The translations under genes were made by a program, and so were the position numbers. DNA of 5,539 nt, taken from contig CAIMEI010000012.1 of NCBI GenBank assembly GCA_903839955.1, forward strand, positions 1-5,539. Reading direction: 5' to 3'. Origin of the DNA: Candidatus Falkowiibacteriota bacterium (GTDB lineage: Bacteria > Patescibacteriota > Patescibacteriia > Patescibacteriales > UBA12465). Shown here in pieces: positions 5,201 through 5,539 of this stretch. Positions within the stretch are counted from its first letter, which is position 1. Each line of letters begins with the position of its first letter. The notes under the pieces are model-generated. The model made no database searches and was not told the origin of the DNA. It saw nothing but the letters and a program-made list of their open reading frames with translations.

Positions 5201-5539
5201 ATGACAGCAGGAAGAAAGAATATATCTGAAAAGAAAGATTGGAATACACCACCAAAATATGTTAGTGTTATTACTAATTTCTTTAATAAATTAGAATTAG
5301 ATCCTTGTAGTAATGAAACTTCTATGATAGAATCGGAAGTAAAATATATTTTACCTATTGATGGTTTAAAAGAAAGTTGGGATTATGAAACAATTTTTGT
5401 AAATCCACCTTATGGTAGAAATGAAAATAAAACATCAATATACGATTGGATTAAGAAAGGTGTTGAAGCAAATACAAAAGGTTCTGAAATATTATATTTA
5501 ATACCAGTTGCAACTAATACTAGACATTTTAAAGAATTG
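5201..5539 (+). CDS. Phage-type Dam-like DNA N6-adenine methyltransferase, N-terminal part
   Basis: The frame is open from ATG 5201 to the window end (113 codons) and is cut by the edge. The sequence matches the Dam family typical of phages and prophages (the DNA N-6-adenine-methyltransferase type). KKDWNTPPKYV (11-21) corresponds to the conserved D-x-W-x-T-P start. LELDPCSNE (31-39) holds the cofactor-region D-P. LKESW (56-60) leads into IFVNPPYG (65-72) with the catalytic NPPY. YDWIKKGVEA (81-90) and LYLIPVATNTRHF (98-110) match the family's later W-x-x-K and L-V-P-A-x-T-D-T positions. It would methylate adenine using S-adenosylmethionine; the target site is unknown. Another in-frame ATG lies at 5171, but the conserved region starts late enough that 5201 suffices. 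G+C is about 25%, all three Arg codons are AGA, six of seven Leu codons are TTA, and half of the ten Ile codons are ATA, unlike the rest of the window. This suggests recent acquisition. No Shine-Dalgarno sequence is seen. Confidence 0.85.
   Translation, partial: MTAGRKNISEKKDWNTPPKYVSVITNFFNKLELDPCSNETSMIESEVKYILPIDGLKESWDYETIFVNPPYGRNENKTSIYDWIKKGVEANTKGSEILYLIPVATNTRHFKEL

Noticed and set aside
1..5539. CRISPR array or other regularly spaced repeats
   Set aside because: No direct repeat with regular spacing was seen on reading through the window.

Overview
The window reads like a chromosomal stretch from an uncultivated bacterium, most likely a member of the Candidate Phyla Radiation (Patescibacteria). 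This is inference. It rests on compact minus-strand genes, tRNA genes without an encoded CCA end, start codons without a clear Shine-Dalgarno sequence, a large VanW-type surface protein, a short GC palindrome of a kind I associate with these genomes, and a ComEC-like fragment. Two 60-base stretches I counted (in the vanW-like gene and in the DHH-like gene) are 45-48% G+C. By contrast the right end (5221-5539) is about 25% G+C by my count.

Layout. Positions 3-290 (+) are the C-terminal end of a ComEC/Rec2-type metallo-beta-lactamase-fold protein, cut by the window edge. A 271-base gap follows, with no gene I can defend. At 562-1014 (+) lies an unrecognised acidic, helical 150-residue protein. 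A hairpin terminator at 1046-1075 sits between it and a convergent minus-strand block. Read in transcription order, that block is tRNA-Ile(UAU) (3805-3732), tRNA-Val(GAC) (3650-3577), a small heat shock protein (3548-3138), a 77-residue DUF3006-like protein (3136-2903) and a VanW-family envelope protein (2906-1092). The three protein genes are fused tail to head (1-base gap, then a 4-base overlap). The first starts only 28 bases after tRNA-Val, so the two tRNAs and the mRNA may share transcripts.

Upstream on the same strand, 5050-3896 encodes a 384-residue DHH/NrnA-like protein in which every expected metal-binding motif is altered. It has a clear sigma70-type promoter (TTGACT, 17 bases, TATATT). 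A GC palindrome and a hairpin-forming repeat lie between it and the tRNAs.

At 5201 the direction and composition change. A very A+T-rich plus-strand gene starts there and runs off the window. It encodes a phage-type Dam-like DNA N6-adenine methyltransferase with an NPPY motif, and probably marks the edge of acquired DNA.

Most noteworthy are the probable DHH pseudoenzyme, the isoleucine tRNA with a genuine UAU anticodon (rare in bacteria, where AUA is usually read by a lysidine-modified CAU tRNA), and the abrupt methyltransferase island. I see no complete, clearly new multi-gene system.
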